From the NCBI GenBank assembly GCA_039189975.1, contig JBCCYI010000068.1:1-19092 (forward strand): a stretch of DNA of 19,092 nucleotides, read 5' to 3'. Position numbers and translations under genes: made by a program. This DNA is from HLUCCA09 sp039189975. GTDB taxonomy: Bacteria; Pseudomonadota; Alphaproteobacteria; Rhodobacterales; Rhodobacteraceae. Every line of letters begins with the position of its first letter. Positions within the stretch are counted from its first letter, which is position 1. Under the pieces are notes generated by a model, which saw only the letters and a list, made by a program, of their open reading frames with translations, searched no databases and was not told the DNA's origin. Below, piece by piece: positions 1-7,028 of the stretch.

Positions 1-24
1 CAGCGATCGGGACGGGCGAAAGAT

Positions 25-39
25 GTTCGCTGATTGTTC
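25..39. promoter_or_regulatory. Possible LexA (SOS) operator, GTTC-N7-GTTC
   Basis: An exact GTTC-N7-GTTC direct repeat lies at 25-28 and 36-39. This is the LexA recognition pattern known from Rhodobacter and other Alphaproteobacteria. It lies downstream of the leftward ffs gene, so it would serve a gene starting beyond the left edge. An 8-base pattern is expected by chance about 0.6 times in a window this size over both strands, so position and sequence alone do not prove function. Confidence 0.35.
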
Positions 40-123
40 TAGCCCGCACCCCGATACGAGTCGAGTCGCGCGCGCCGAACATGCCACGTTGAAAACCGGG
101 ATGGAGCAGGAGGAGGGAGCAGG

Positions 124-221
124 GTGAGAGGCTGGACAGCGACCCAAGCGGGGCTCGTTGCGGCTGCTTCCTTCCGGACCTGACCGGGTTGGCGAGGCGC
201 TCGCCCGCGCCAACCTCTCGC
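124..221 (-). ncRNA. ffs: Signal recognition particle RNA (small bacterial 4.5S type)
   Basis: Read on the minus strand, this stretch contains the universal SRP helix 8 core GGTCAGGTCCGGAAGGAAGC, with the GGAA tetraloop templated at 172-175. The two ends pair: GAGAGGTTGG near the 5' end (219-210) with CCAGCCTCTC near the 3' end (135-126), closing one long hairpin of about 98 nt as expected for the small bacterial SRP RNA. It binds Ffh (SRP54) and guides ribosomes making membrane and some exported proteins to FtsY at the inner membrane. The exact ends are inferred from the pairing and from the promoter just upstream. No U-tract terminator is evident after the 3' end. Confidence 0.95.
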
Positions 222-226
222 CTCAG

Positions 227-255
227 GAATTAGGCCCCGGCCCCACAGAATGCAA
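227..255 (-). promoter_or_regulatory. Likely sigma-70 promoter of ffs
   Basis: On the minus strand TTGCAT (255-250) and TAATTC (232-227) are separated by 17 bases, a standard -35/-10 geometry. The predicted start, about 6 bases past the -10, falls at 221, which matches the 5' end of ffs deduced independently from its terminal helix. The hexamers are only moderate matches to consensus, so the support comes mainly from the geometry. Confidence 0.55.
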
Positions 256-304
256 GCCTCACAAACAGCCCGACGCGCTTGGCGACAGCAAAGACCTGCC
301 ACAA

Positions 305-775
305 ATGCTATGCTCGCCCACACAGCGCCAGGAGACCCATGATGCCCCGAATGCCCCCGCCAACGACCCGACCCACCAAACCCCAGTGCCCCGCACGCCC
401 GTGCGCTTGAACCGCGCACGCCTCGTCTGGCTCTTTCTGGCACTCTGGCTCGCCCTCTTCCTGTGGGCGTTCATCGCTGCGCGCGGCACGGCCCCGACGG
501 GCGACAGCTTTCTGCGTGGCATCAACCGCGCGGGTGTGTTCTTCGGGTGGCAGCTGGCGGCCCTTCTGCCTGGCATCGCCGCCTTCGTCACCGCACGCGC
601 CCTGCCCCGCGGCATGCTCCGCCGCCTGTCCTGCGTGCCCGTCGCCCTGCTTGGGGCGTTTGTGGCTATTATCCTCAGTCTGATCCTGTGGGCACGGCTG
701 AACATCCTGCTCCACCCGTCCGTCCCACACAACGCGCCCGTCACCGCTCCCGCCGCACCATCTGCGCAGCCATAG
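305..775 (+). CDS. Small hypothetical membrane protein, three predicted TM helices
   Basis: I do not recognise a named family. From the ATG at 305 the product is 156 aa: a hydrophilic Pro/Thr-rich N-terminus of about 40 residues, then three hydrophobic segments (around LVWLFLALWLALFLWAF, the GVFFGWQLAALLPGIAAF stretch, and VALLGAFVAIILSLILW), and a short Pro/Ala-rich tail. The pattern suggests a small inner-membrane protein. The start is uncertain. The ATG at 305 has no Shine-Dalgarno; GTG at 386 in the same frame would give a shorter protein beginning just before the first helix. The best ribosome site nearby (AGGAGA before ATGATG at 339-344) is in another frame that stops after about 23 codons. 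It converges on the permease gene with only 3 bases between stops, and it is divergent from ffs. The hydrophobic segments make the frame credible even though the start is not. Confidence 0.6.
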   Translation: MLCSPTQRQETHDAPNAPANDPTHQTPVPRTPVRLNRARLVWLFLALWLALFLWAFIAARGTAPTGDSFLRGINRAGVFFGWQLAALLPGIAAFVTARALPRGMLRRLSCVPVALLGAFVAIILSLILWARLNILLHPSVPHNAPVTAPAAPSAQP

Positions 776-778
776 CGC

Positions 779-1615
779 CTAGCCCGGCGTGCGCTCCGCC
801 CACCCGGCAAAGGTCTTCTCGAGGGCGACCACGACATAATAGAGCACGATCCCGAGAAACGCCAAAGCGATCAGCACCGCAAACATAAGCGGGTAGTCAG
901 AGTTCGTCTTGGCGCTGTCAAAGAGCGCTCCGAGCCCCCGGCCATGCGGGCTCACAATCTCCATGAGATTGGTCCCGATGAACGCCAGCGTCACGGCCAC
1001 CTTCAGCGCACCAAAGAACTCAGGCAACGTCTTGGGCAGCGCAATCTTCCAAAAGATCGTGGCCTGGCTGGCCCCAAGCGAGCGCAAAATGTCGCGATAC
1101 TCAGGCTCTAACGTTGAAAGCCCTATGGAAACCGATACCGCGATCGGAAAAAACGAAATCATGAAAGCGATCAGCACCGTGTTGAAGTCATGCGCCCCGA
1201 TAAAGAGCAACGCAACAATGGGAACCACAGTCGCTTTCGGAATGGCATTGAACCCAACGAGCAAAGGATAGAGCGCATCCCGCATGGTACGCGAAAAGCC
1301 CATGGCCATGCCTATCCCGACGCCGACGATCACGGCGACAACGAGGCCCACAACCGTGCGCCACAGCGTCTGCCACCCCATAACCAGAAAGAGCTGCCAA
1401 TACTGACTGTAGGCCGGCGGCAGATCCGAGGGCGAGGCCATCACATAATTGGGCCACCCGTTCAGCCAGACGAGCGCCTCCCAAACGACCAGAAACACCA
1501 CAACCGCGACCACCGGCGCCAAAAGCGCGCGGCTTGTCAGAAAGCCAAGGGGGGTCTTTCGAGTTCCTCTGCCCTTCGCAGAAGGACCTGCAACTCCGTC
1601 GGGGACGTAGGCCAT
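779..1615 (-). CDS. ABC transporter permease, NitT/TauT/SsuC family
   Basis: A 278-aa inner-membrane permease of the binding-protein-dependent family that includes SsuC, TauC and ThiX. After a short basic N-terminus come about six hydrophobic segments. The cytoplasmic coupling (EAA-like) loop reads EYRDILRSLGASQATIFWKI, with the conserved Gly in LGAS, and contacts the ATPase. The start is well supported: AAGGAG lies 7 bases before the ATG and overlaps the TAA stop of the upstream ATPase gene, so the two are translationally adjacent (11 bases apart). It forms the membrane channel for the ligand delivered by the binding protein encoded at 2595-3623. Family assignment is firm; the substrate (sulfonate, thiamine or riboflavin precursor, or other) cannot be read from the permease. 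Confidence 0.92.
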   Translation of the reverse strand: MAYVPDGVAGPSAKGRGTRKTPLGFLTSRALLAPVVAVVVFLVVWEALVWLNGWPNYVMASPSDLPPAYSQYWQLFLVMGWQTLWRTVVGLVVAVIVGVGIGMAMGFSRTMRDALYPLLVGFNAIPKATVVPIVALLFIGAHDFNTVLIAFMISFFPIAVSVSIGLSTLEPEYRDILRSLGASQATIFWKIALPKTLPEFFGALKVAVTLAFIGTNLMEIVSPHGRGLGALFDSAKTNSDYPLMFAVLIALAFLGIVLYYVVVALEKTFAGWAERTPG

Positions 1616-1626
1616 CGAACCACTCC

Positions 1627-2451
1627 TTACGCAACGCCACTCTGCGCCGGCGGCTGAGCGCTATCCTCTCGCGTACGACCCTGCGCGATTTCAATCTGGT
1701 GGCGCAGGACGGCCAGCCTTTCCGCCGCCTCGGATGTGTAAAGATGCTCCAGATCCCGAGGCCCGGCATCAGGCACTTCCATTACAAACTGCGCATGCGC
1801 CGGCCGCCCTGACATCACAACGACTTGGTCAGCCAGGAAAATCGACTCGCGCAAGTCATGAGTAATCAGAACGCCCGTGAAAGGTTCGCGCGCCTTAACC
1901 TCGTGCATCGTTTGCCACAGGTCCTCCCGCGTGAATGCATCAAGCGCCCCAAACGGCTCGTCGAGAATGAGCACCTCCGGCTGATGGATAAGCGCCCGAC
2001 ACAGCGACGTACGCTGTCGCATGCCGCCGGACAATTCCGAGGGCCTCTTATGCTCAAAACCCTCCAGACCAACCAACGACAGCAAAAAGCGCGCGCGGTC
2101 TTCCTGCTCCTTCTTGGAAAGCTTCGTAGGTACAATCTCAAGGGGAAGAAGCACGTTCTGAAGGATCGAGCGCCACTCCAAGAGCACCGGATTCTGAAAG
2201 GCCATCCCAACCGACGAACGCGGTCCACGCACAGGTTCACCATGCAGCCAGACATTGCCCTCGTCCGGGATCATCAGACCGGCTATCAATCGCGTCAGGG
2301 TGGACTTTCCGCAGCCCGAAGGACCAACCACTGCGCAAAATCCGCCTTCCCGAACAGAAACATCCAGATGATCCAGAACGTGCAGCGGCCCGCTCTGCGT
2401 TGAAAACGTGTGGCTAACGTTGCGAATTGCAATTAGCGGCTGGTGATCCAT
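1627..2451 (-). CDS. ABC transporter ATP-binding protein, NitT/TauT/SsuB family
   Basis: A 274-aa ATPase that powers the adjacent permease. All motifs are intact: Walker A GPSGCGKST (about residues 43-51), Q-loop in AFQNPVLLEW, signature LSGGMRQR, Walker B VLILDEPFGALD, and the H-loop histidine in LITHDLRES. The DEPFGALDAFTR version of Walker B plus D-loop is typical of the SsuB/TauB/ThiZ group. The last 40 or so residues (EIAQGRTREDSAQPPAQSG) are a variable tail. The ATG at 2451 is preceded by a purine-rich GGGGTGAG site. It lies 143 bases downstream of the binding-protein gene, a gap largely filled by an inverted repeat, and 11 bases upstream of the permease gene. Confidence 0.95.
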   Translation of the reverse strand: MDHQPLIAIRNVSHTFSTQSGPLHVLDHLDVSVREGGFCAVVGPSGCGKSTLTRLIAGLMIPDEGNVWLHGEPVRGPRSSVGMAFQNPVLLEWRSILQNVLLPLEIVPTKLSKKEQEDRARFLLSLVGLEGFEHKRPSELSGGMRQRTSLCRALIHQPEVLILDEPFGALDAFTREDLWQTMHEVKAREPFTGVLITHDLRESIFLADQVVVMSGRPAHAQFVMEVPDAGPRDLEHLYTSEAAERLAVLRHQIEIAQGRTREDSAQPPAQSGVA

Positions 2452-2466
2452 GGCTCACCCCGGTCC

Positions 2467-2547
2467 GCCTCCGGCGGGGATATTTGTGGCACAATGAAGT
2501 TGAGCAGGCCCGTCATTCATTGTGCTGAAAATATCCCCGCCGGAGGC
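2467..2547. repeat. Large inverted repeat of an interspersed GATATTT/CACAATGAA element
   Basis: Two 32-base arms, 2467-2498 and 2516-2547, are inverted copies of one another at 29 of 32 positions, around a 17-base spacer. Each arm starts with GCCTCCGGCGGGGATATTT and ends with CACAATGAA. The element fills the gap between the binding-protein gene and the ATPase gene, so the shared mRNA would fold into a long, stable hairpin there. A related single copy occurs at 13766-13789. By analogy with intergenic REP-type structures in other transport operons, it could stabilise the upstream binding-protein message or attenuate downstream expression; this is inference. Confidence 0.85.
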
Positions 2548-2594
2548 ATCCGAACTACCCATCACAGACTGCATCTCGATGAATGCGCCAAGCG

Positions 2595-3623
2595 TCACAT
2601 GGATCCGCCGATCACGAACAAGCCGTCCGGCAAGAAGGACGGATCGAAATAGAGGTCTGGCGTGGGATCGTTCTCGAACGCATAGGTTTCCGCGATCTGG
2701 GCAATTGCGGCGTCCATACGCCCGGCGTCGATGCCGCCCATACCGTTTGCCTTAACGTAGTCAGTCATCACGTTGGCGTCGATCGCGAGCTGAAGACGGC
2801 GTTCTTCCAGAGCTGTATCGATGGCCGGGTTACGCTGCGCGACCATTGCAGCTCCTGCCGCCGGGTCGGAGATTACGTCCTGCCAGCCGGCCGCGACGGC
2901 CGTCAGGAAGGCGCTCACGGTGTCGGGATTGGACGCCGCAAACTCAGTGTTTGCAATAATTGCATTGCCGTAGAGCTGCAGACCGTGATCTGCCATCAGA
3001 ATGGTGGAGATATCGTCCTCCGGCACCCCGAGGCGCACCAGGTTCAGGAACGACGAGAACGAGAAGCCAGTGACAGCTGCAACGGCTCCTTCGGCCAGCA
3101 TCGGCTCGCGCGTCGGAAAACCCACCGGTTCCACGGTGATCTTCGACATGTCAATCCCGGCGGCAGACGCGAAAGCCGGGAACTGCGCCCATGCGCCGTC
3201 CGGTGGCGGGGCGCCGAGCACCTTGCCCTCCAGGTCACCCGGGGCAGAGACTCCCAGCGACTTTCGGCCGACCACCGCAAAGGGTGGCTTGTCGTAGACC
3301 ATCATGACAGCGGTCACAGGGGCGCCCGGGTTCTGATCCAGGAATTTGATGAGCGAGTTGATATCAGCGAAGCCCATCGGAAATGCGCCCGTAGCCACTT
3401 TCGGAATAGCGTCCAGCGAGCCTTGCCCCGCCGCAATCTCCACCGCCAGGCCGGCGTCCGCGAAGTGTCCGTTGTCCACCGCTGCGAAATAGGCTGCGGA
3501 CGGGCCCTCGAACTTCCAATCCAGCGCGAACGGGACTTCCGTTTCGGCCTGGGCTGTGCCGATAACGCTTGCAGCGCCCAGACCAAGGGCCGCTCCAAAT
3601 GCGGCAAGATGTCGTGTGAACAC
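2595..3623 (-). CDS. ABC transporter substrate-binding protein, NMT1/ThiY-like
   Basis: A 342-aa periplasmic binding protein. I chose the GTG at 3623 because GGAGG sits 7 bases upstream and because it gives a clean Sec signal peptide (MFTRHLAAFGAALGLGAASV..., cleavage likely after AQA, before ETEV). An in-frame ATG 24 codons upstream lacks this logic. The mature protein begins with FALDWKFEGPSAAYFAA, the start of the NMT1/THI5-like fold, followed by GSLDAIPKVATGAFPMGFAD, a typical ligand-pocket region of NitT/TauT/ThiY receptors. It captures the solute for the permease and ATPase encoded downstream. Family members bind sulfonates, pyrimidine or riboflavin precursors and related aromatics. No TPP or FMN riboswitch motif is visible upstream, so the substrate is left open. 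It is the first gene of the leftward operon. Confidence 0.9.
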   Translation of the reverse strand: MFTRHLAAFGAALGLGAASVIGTAQAETEVPFALDWKFEGPSAAYFAAVDNGHFADAGLAVEIAAGQGSLDAIPKVATGAFPMGFADINSLIKFLDQNPGAPVTAVMMVYDKPPFAVVGRKSLGVSAPGDLEGKVLGAPPPDGAWAQFPAFASAAGIDMSKITVEPVGFPTREPMLAEGAVAAVTGFSFSSFLNLVRLGVPEDDISTILMADHGLQLYGNAIIANTEFAASNPDTVSAFLTAVAAGWQDVISDPAAGAAMVAQRNPAIDTALEERRLQLAIDANVMTDYVKANGMGGIDAGRMDAAIAQIAETYAFENDPTPDLYFDPSFLPDGLFVIGGSM

Positions 3624-3657
3624 TAGGAGACCTCCACTCTTTTTGTTTGCCGTGGCC

Positions 3658-3690
3658 GGTGATGACGCGCCACCAGTCTTGGCGCGCACC
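3658..3690 (-). other. Leader hairpin upstream of the binding-protein gene
   Basis: A GGTG/CACC outer stem and a CGCGCC/GGCGCG inner stem (3666-3671 with 3681-3686) enclose a 9-base loop; the outer strands differ by a 3-base bulge. It lies about 35 bases upstream of the GTG start, in the likely 5' leader. It has no U-tract and matches no riboswitch I know. The rest of the 3624-3820 gap shows no gene. Confidence 0.35.
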
Positions 3691-3806
3691 TTCAAAAGCA
3701 GCGACCAGACTTAAAAGCGTACACCGCGAAACCGGCACCTTGGCGCGCAGGCTATCAGTCGGGGCGTCCAAAATCCATGCGGGATGCTTGAAATTTCGGC
3801 ACACCA

Positions 3807-3830
3807 CGAGGCCCGGAAAGCTAGGCCTCG
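3807..3830 (-). terminator. Terminator-like hairpin at the end of the cpdB-like gene
   Basis: Seven-base arms 3824-3830 and 3807-3813 (CGAGGCC / GGCCTCG) flank a 10-base loop and overlap the stop codon of the nucleotidase gene. No U-run follows, so it may be a weak or Rho-assisted stop. Confidence 0.35.
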
Positions 3831-5758
3831 CGAGGCCGCAGAAACGGGCCCAGACCATCGGCCCGCGCCAGGTCGAGCGCGTATGCCCGGTAGGCATCGG
3901 CAGTGAGCCCCACGAACTGGAGAATCGGTCCGCCCGGCGCGTCCGCCCCCGGAACGTCCGCCAAAGCCGCCCCTGCCCCCGTGGCCAATCGTGCCGTCGT
4001 TCCCGGCTGGGGTACGAAGCCCCAGCTGGCTCGGGGGAGGGGGCGCTCCGCCCCGCCCGACGAAAGGTACCGGGTCAGCACATCGCGCACCGGCTCCGGG
4101 CGCGGAAGGGGGATCGCCGCATCGGCGGGGATCGGGAAATTGCTGCCATGCCCGAGGCGATAGCTATTGGTGGCAAGCACGAAGGCATCGGTATCGCGGA
4201 CCGGCTGCCCCTGCCAGCACAGCTCAACGATCCGGCCGGGGCCGCGCTGCTGCCGCCCCTGCACGTCAAAGAGCGGCGGAGCAGCCAGATCAATCTGGTA
4301 GGTGACGCCTGACACGATGTCATACCCATATGCCGGCTGCCGCGGGTCCAGTAGATCGTGTCCCTGGCTGCCGGTGGGGATCGTGTGAAAGACGCTGGCG
4401 CTCCGCTCCAGCCAAAGGCGCAGAACGCGGCCCGAGACACGTAGCGCCGCTAGTGTGTTCGGATAGACGTAGAGATCCACCACATGGCGTTGCGTGATCT
4501 CCCCGGGCGGAACGTCTGTGTAATTGTGCGGCCCCTGGAGCCCGCCGGCGCGGAGCGGCGCCGTTGCTGATAAGACCGGAAGCTCCCCCTCGGGCCGATC
4601 CGTCAGCGCGGCTGCAACGGCGGCCCCTTGCGCCGCGTTCACGAGTTGAACGGCGGGCACATCCGCAACTTGCGCGAAGTAGGTGTCCAGCCGCACCTGG
4701 GTACGTCCGACGGAGCGACACACTTCGCGGAGCGTTGTCTGATGATGCGCATCAACCGCCGCCATCACACCCGCGTGTGGCGTCGCCGACTGGACCGTGC
4801 GGAGGTGTGCCTCGTTCTGGTTCAGGACCCAACCGGCCTCCGTCGCTTCAAGCTGAAGGTCGATCACACCCAGGTGCTGCCCCCAAAACCCAGGCATTAC
4901 GGCGGGTTTGCCGTGGAGCGTCCCTTTCCGTGCGTCGACAGCGGCCTCAGCTCCGGGCGCGACCGAAAAGGACGGGTGCGGGAACATCTGATGGGCATGG
5001 CCGGTGAGCACGAGGTCGACCTCGGGCACCGCTGCGACCGGAACGGCCGCGTGCTCCATCCGCGGGGTCGCTTCTGCTGCGCCGATGCCGGAATGACACA
5101 GCACCGCCACCAGATCAGCGCCGCGGCGGCGCAGCTCGGGCGCCCAGGCCGCCACCGTCTCGACGATGTCGCGCGCCTCGAGCACGTCACCGATCTTATC
5201 CCGATCCCAGTCGAGCGTCTGCGGCGGCACCACGCCGATCACGCCCAGCGTGAAGGCGCGGTCATGCCCGTCGCCGCAGACAAGGCGGCGCTTTAAGAGC
5301 AGCGTCTGCGGCAGCCACGCGCTGTCTTCCAGAGGCGTCGCCCCCCGACGGCGCACGATATTGGCCAACGTGATCGGGACCGGGCCATGCATGACCGCGC
5401 GCTCCAGCGCAGGCAGCCCATGATTGAAATCGTGGTTGCCCAGCGTCAGGGCGTCGACGCCCAGCGCCACGAACGCGGCCATCATGGGGTGACCGGGATC
5501 GGGCAAAGCGTCCGCCAGGTGTCCGTCCACCGGACTGCCCTCGAAGGCATCCCCGACGTCGAACAGAAGGCTATTAGCGGCCTCGCCGCGGGCGGCCACC
5601 GCTTCGCTGCCTGCGAGCGCGAGGCCTTGGGCCGCGACAGGGCGGTCAGCAATATAGTCGTGCGGAATCAGCCGCATATGCAGGTCGGACGTGGCCAGGA
5701 TCCGCAAATGCGCCTCGGAAGGGCCGGCGCGCGCTGTGAAGCGGTGGTGAGGGGGCAA
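3821..5758 (-). CDS. cpdB: Bifunctional 2',3'-cyclic-nucleotide phosphodiesterase / 3'-nucleotidase, CpdB/UshA family
   Basis: A two-domain nucleotidase of about 645 aa. The metallophosphatase domain carries the metal motifs in order: ATSDLH, DVGD..EGSP, GNHDFNHG, VLCHSGIG and LTGHAHQ. The C-terminal 5'-nucleotidase domain follows (NAAQGAAVAAAL, DLYVYPNTL, SGVTYQIDL, NSYRLGHG). It would hydrolyse 2',3'-cyclic nucleotides and 3'-nucleotides to nucleosides and phosphate. The start is uncertain. The reading frame is open far upstream (to 6379), but that part is low-complexity and unrelated. Candidate starts near the conserved LRILATSDLH are TTG at 5818, TTG at 5758 (AGG 9 bases before; used here) and TTG at 5707 (GAGG 5 bases before, placing the motif at the very N-terminus). 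None yields a signal peptide, although E. coli CpdB is periplasmic. It stands alone and is divergent from nudC. Confidence 0.9.
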   Translation of the reverse strand: MPPHHRFTARAGPSEAHLRILATSDLHMRLIPHDYIADRPVAAQGLALAGSEAVAARGEAANSLLFDVGDAFEGSPVDGHLADALPDPGHPMMAAFVALGVDALTLGNHDFNHGLPALERAVMHGPVPITLANIVRRRGATPLEDSAWLPQTLLLKRRLVCGDGHDRAFTLGVIGVVPPQTLDWDRDKIGDVLEARDIVETVAAWAPELRRRGADLVAVLCHSGIGAAEATPRMEHAAVPVAAVPEVDLVLTGHAHQMFPHPSFSVAPGAEAAVDARKGTLHGKPAVMPGFWGQHLGVIDLQLEATEAGWVLNQNEAHLRTVQSATPHAGVMAAVDAHHQTTLREVCRSVGRTQVRLDTYFAQVADVPAVQLVNAAQGAAVAAALTDRPEGELPVLSATAPLRAGGLQGPHNYTDVPPGEITQRHVVDLYVYPNTLAALRVSGRVLRLWLERSASVFHTIPTGSQGHDLLDPRQPAYGYDIVSGVTYQIDLAAPPLFDVQGRQQRGPGRIVELCWQGQPVRDTDAFVLATNSYRLGHGSNFPIPADAAIPLPRPEPVRDVLTRYLSSGGAERPLPRASWGFVPQPGTTARLATGAGAALADVPGADAPGGPILQFVGLTADAYRAYALDLARADGLGPFLRPREA

Positions 5759-5909
5759 AACCGTAGGACCTGATGACGAAGACAGAATGTGACTTGGAGC
5801 GGACCCAACATCTGACAATGGCGAATCACGCAAAGCGCTCGCGTATATGTCGGGGAATTTCGGGCATGTGCACGCATAAGTTGCGCAGGTGGGGTGTATT
5901 TTTAGCCCT

Positions 5910-5928
5910 CCCGGCAAGGTTGGCCGGG
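5910..5928. other. Hairpin in the cpdB-nudC divergent intergenic region
   Basis: CCCGGC (5910-5915) and GCCGGG (5923-5928) pair around a 7-base loop, preceded by a run of T at 5899-5903. It lies in the 253-base gap between divergent genes. Read leftward, the stem is followed by AGGGCTAAAAAT, so it is not a canonical terminator in that direction. The gap must also hold both promoters, but I could not assign them. Confidence 0.3.
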
Positions 5929-6011
5929 CTTGCCATGCCCTAAAGCGTTTGCGCCAACCCGCGCGCCGTGGCATGGCGCGCCCCGGAAATGGCCAAGCCA
6001 CCGGAGCGTCG

Positions 6012-7019
6012 ATGAAAAACGCGGAAGCTGTCACATTCGGAGGATCAGGGCTGGATCGCGGAGGGCTGATGCGCCCGGACAAGGCCCGGCTGGCCGCTCT
6101 CACCGCCGCACCGGAGAGCCGCGTCCTGCCGCTTTGGCGCGGCAAGCCTTTGATCACAGAACGGGACGGCGGGCTAACGCTGGCAACTGTCCCCTTCGAC
6201 GCAGCACTTGCAGGCGAGGGGCCGGGACAAACCGTCTTTCTGGGATGGGGCGATGGTCCAGATGTCAGGGAGCAGCCGCACGACGGCGCATCGGGACCGG
6301 CCTGGTTCGCCCGCGACGTATCCGGCTGGGCACCCGACGGACAGGACGAAGGGGACCCGACCGCCTTCGCGGATGCCACCGAACAAATCTACCCCGGCCT
6401 GCATGAGGCACGCTTTGTCGAGTTGCGCGCGGCCATGGCGCACCTTGAAAGCCGCGACGCTGAGCTTGCGGCAACGGCGAAGGCCGTCCTCGGCTGGCAC
6501 GCCACGCACCGCTTTTGTGCCTGTTGCGGCCACGCCAGCGAGAGCCACGAGGGCGGGTGGCAGCGGCTTTGTCCCGCCTGTGGCGCACGCCACTTTCCGC
6601 GCACCGACCCCGTGGTCATCATGCTGATCACGCATGGTAATTCGGTGCTGATGGGACGGTCGCCGCATTGGCCGGACAAGATGTACTCGCTCCTGGCTGG
6701 ATTTGTCGAACCGGGTGAAACCATGGAAGCTGCCGTTCGCCGGGAGGTCGCCGAAGAGGCGGGTGTGCATGTCGGCGAGGTTGCCTACCTGGCCTCGCAG
6801 CCTTGGCCGTTTCCCGCCTCGCTAATGCTTGGCTGCCGGGGCGAAGCGCTGACCCGCGAGATCACGCTCGACCCCGCGGAGCTCGAGGACGCGCAGTGGA
6901 TCACCCGCGAAGAGCTGCTGGCCGTGCGGGCCGGAGAATCCGATCGAATGAAGCCGGCGCGGAAAGGCTCCATTGCGCATTTCCTCCTCGAACGCTGGCT
7001 GTCGGACACCCTGGACTGA
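6012..7019 (+). CDS. nudC: NAD(+)/NADH diphosphatase (NudC), Nudix hydrolase
   Basis: A 335-aa protein with the full NudC architecture. The N-terminal domain starts MKNAEAVTFGGSGLDR. A zinc ribbon follows, with C169/C172 and C187/C190 (FCACCG and LCPACG). The Nudix box spans about residues 230-252, reading GFVEPGETMEAAVRREVAEE then AGV, which fits the G-x5-E-x7-REUxEExGU consensus. The NudC-specific SQPWPFPAS follows about 10 residues later (262-270) and marks specificity for NAD(H) and related dinucleotides. It cleaves the pyrophosphate to give NMN(H) and AMP, and in E. coli also removes NAD caps from RNA. The ATG at 6012 has GGAG 5 bases upstream; the upstream in-frame extension is non-conserved. 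The SRPBCC gene starts 9 bases after the stop, so the two are probably co-transcribed. Confidence 0.96.
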   Translation: MKNAEAVTFGGSGLDRGGLMRPDKARLAALTAAPESRVLPLWRGKPLITERDGGLTLATVPFDAALAGEGPGQTVFLGWGDGPDVREQPHDGASGPAWFARDVSGWAPDGQDEGDPTAFADATEQIYPGLHEARFVELRAAMAHLESRDAELAATAKAVLGWHATHRFCACCGHASESHEGGWQRLCPACGARHFPRTDPVVIMLITHGNSVLMGRSPHWPDKMYSLLAGFVEPGETMEAAVRREVAEEAGVHVGEVAYLASQPWPFPASLMLGCRGEALTREITLDPAELEDAQWITREELLAVRAGESDRMKPARKGSIAHFLLERWLSDTLD

Positions 7020-7028
7020 GGATACCCC

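Noticed and set aside
1..82. Leftward open frame starting at the ATG at 82
   Set aside because: There is no ribosome site, the short peptide is unlike any protein I recognise, and a LexA-like promoter element lies within it. It is more likely a leader region of a gene beyond the edge.
2583..3626. 347-codon open frame on the plus strand
   Set aside because: It is the mirror of the substrate-binding protein gene. Its product has no recognisable motifs, while the minus strand encodes a complete NMT1-like receptor with signal peptide.
3624..3820. TPP or FMN riboswitch upstream of the binding-protein gene
   Set aside because: I looked for the conserved riboswitch cores on the minus strand and found none, only a simple hairpin.
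5759..6379. About 200-residue N-terminal extension of the cpdB reading frame
   Set aside because: Low-complexity Pro/Ser/Arg sequence, antisense to the 5' part of nudC, and without any family feature. The conserved metallophosphatase start is at about 5707.
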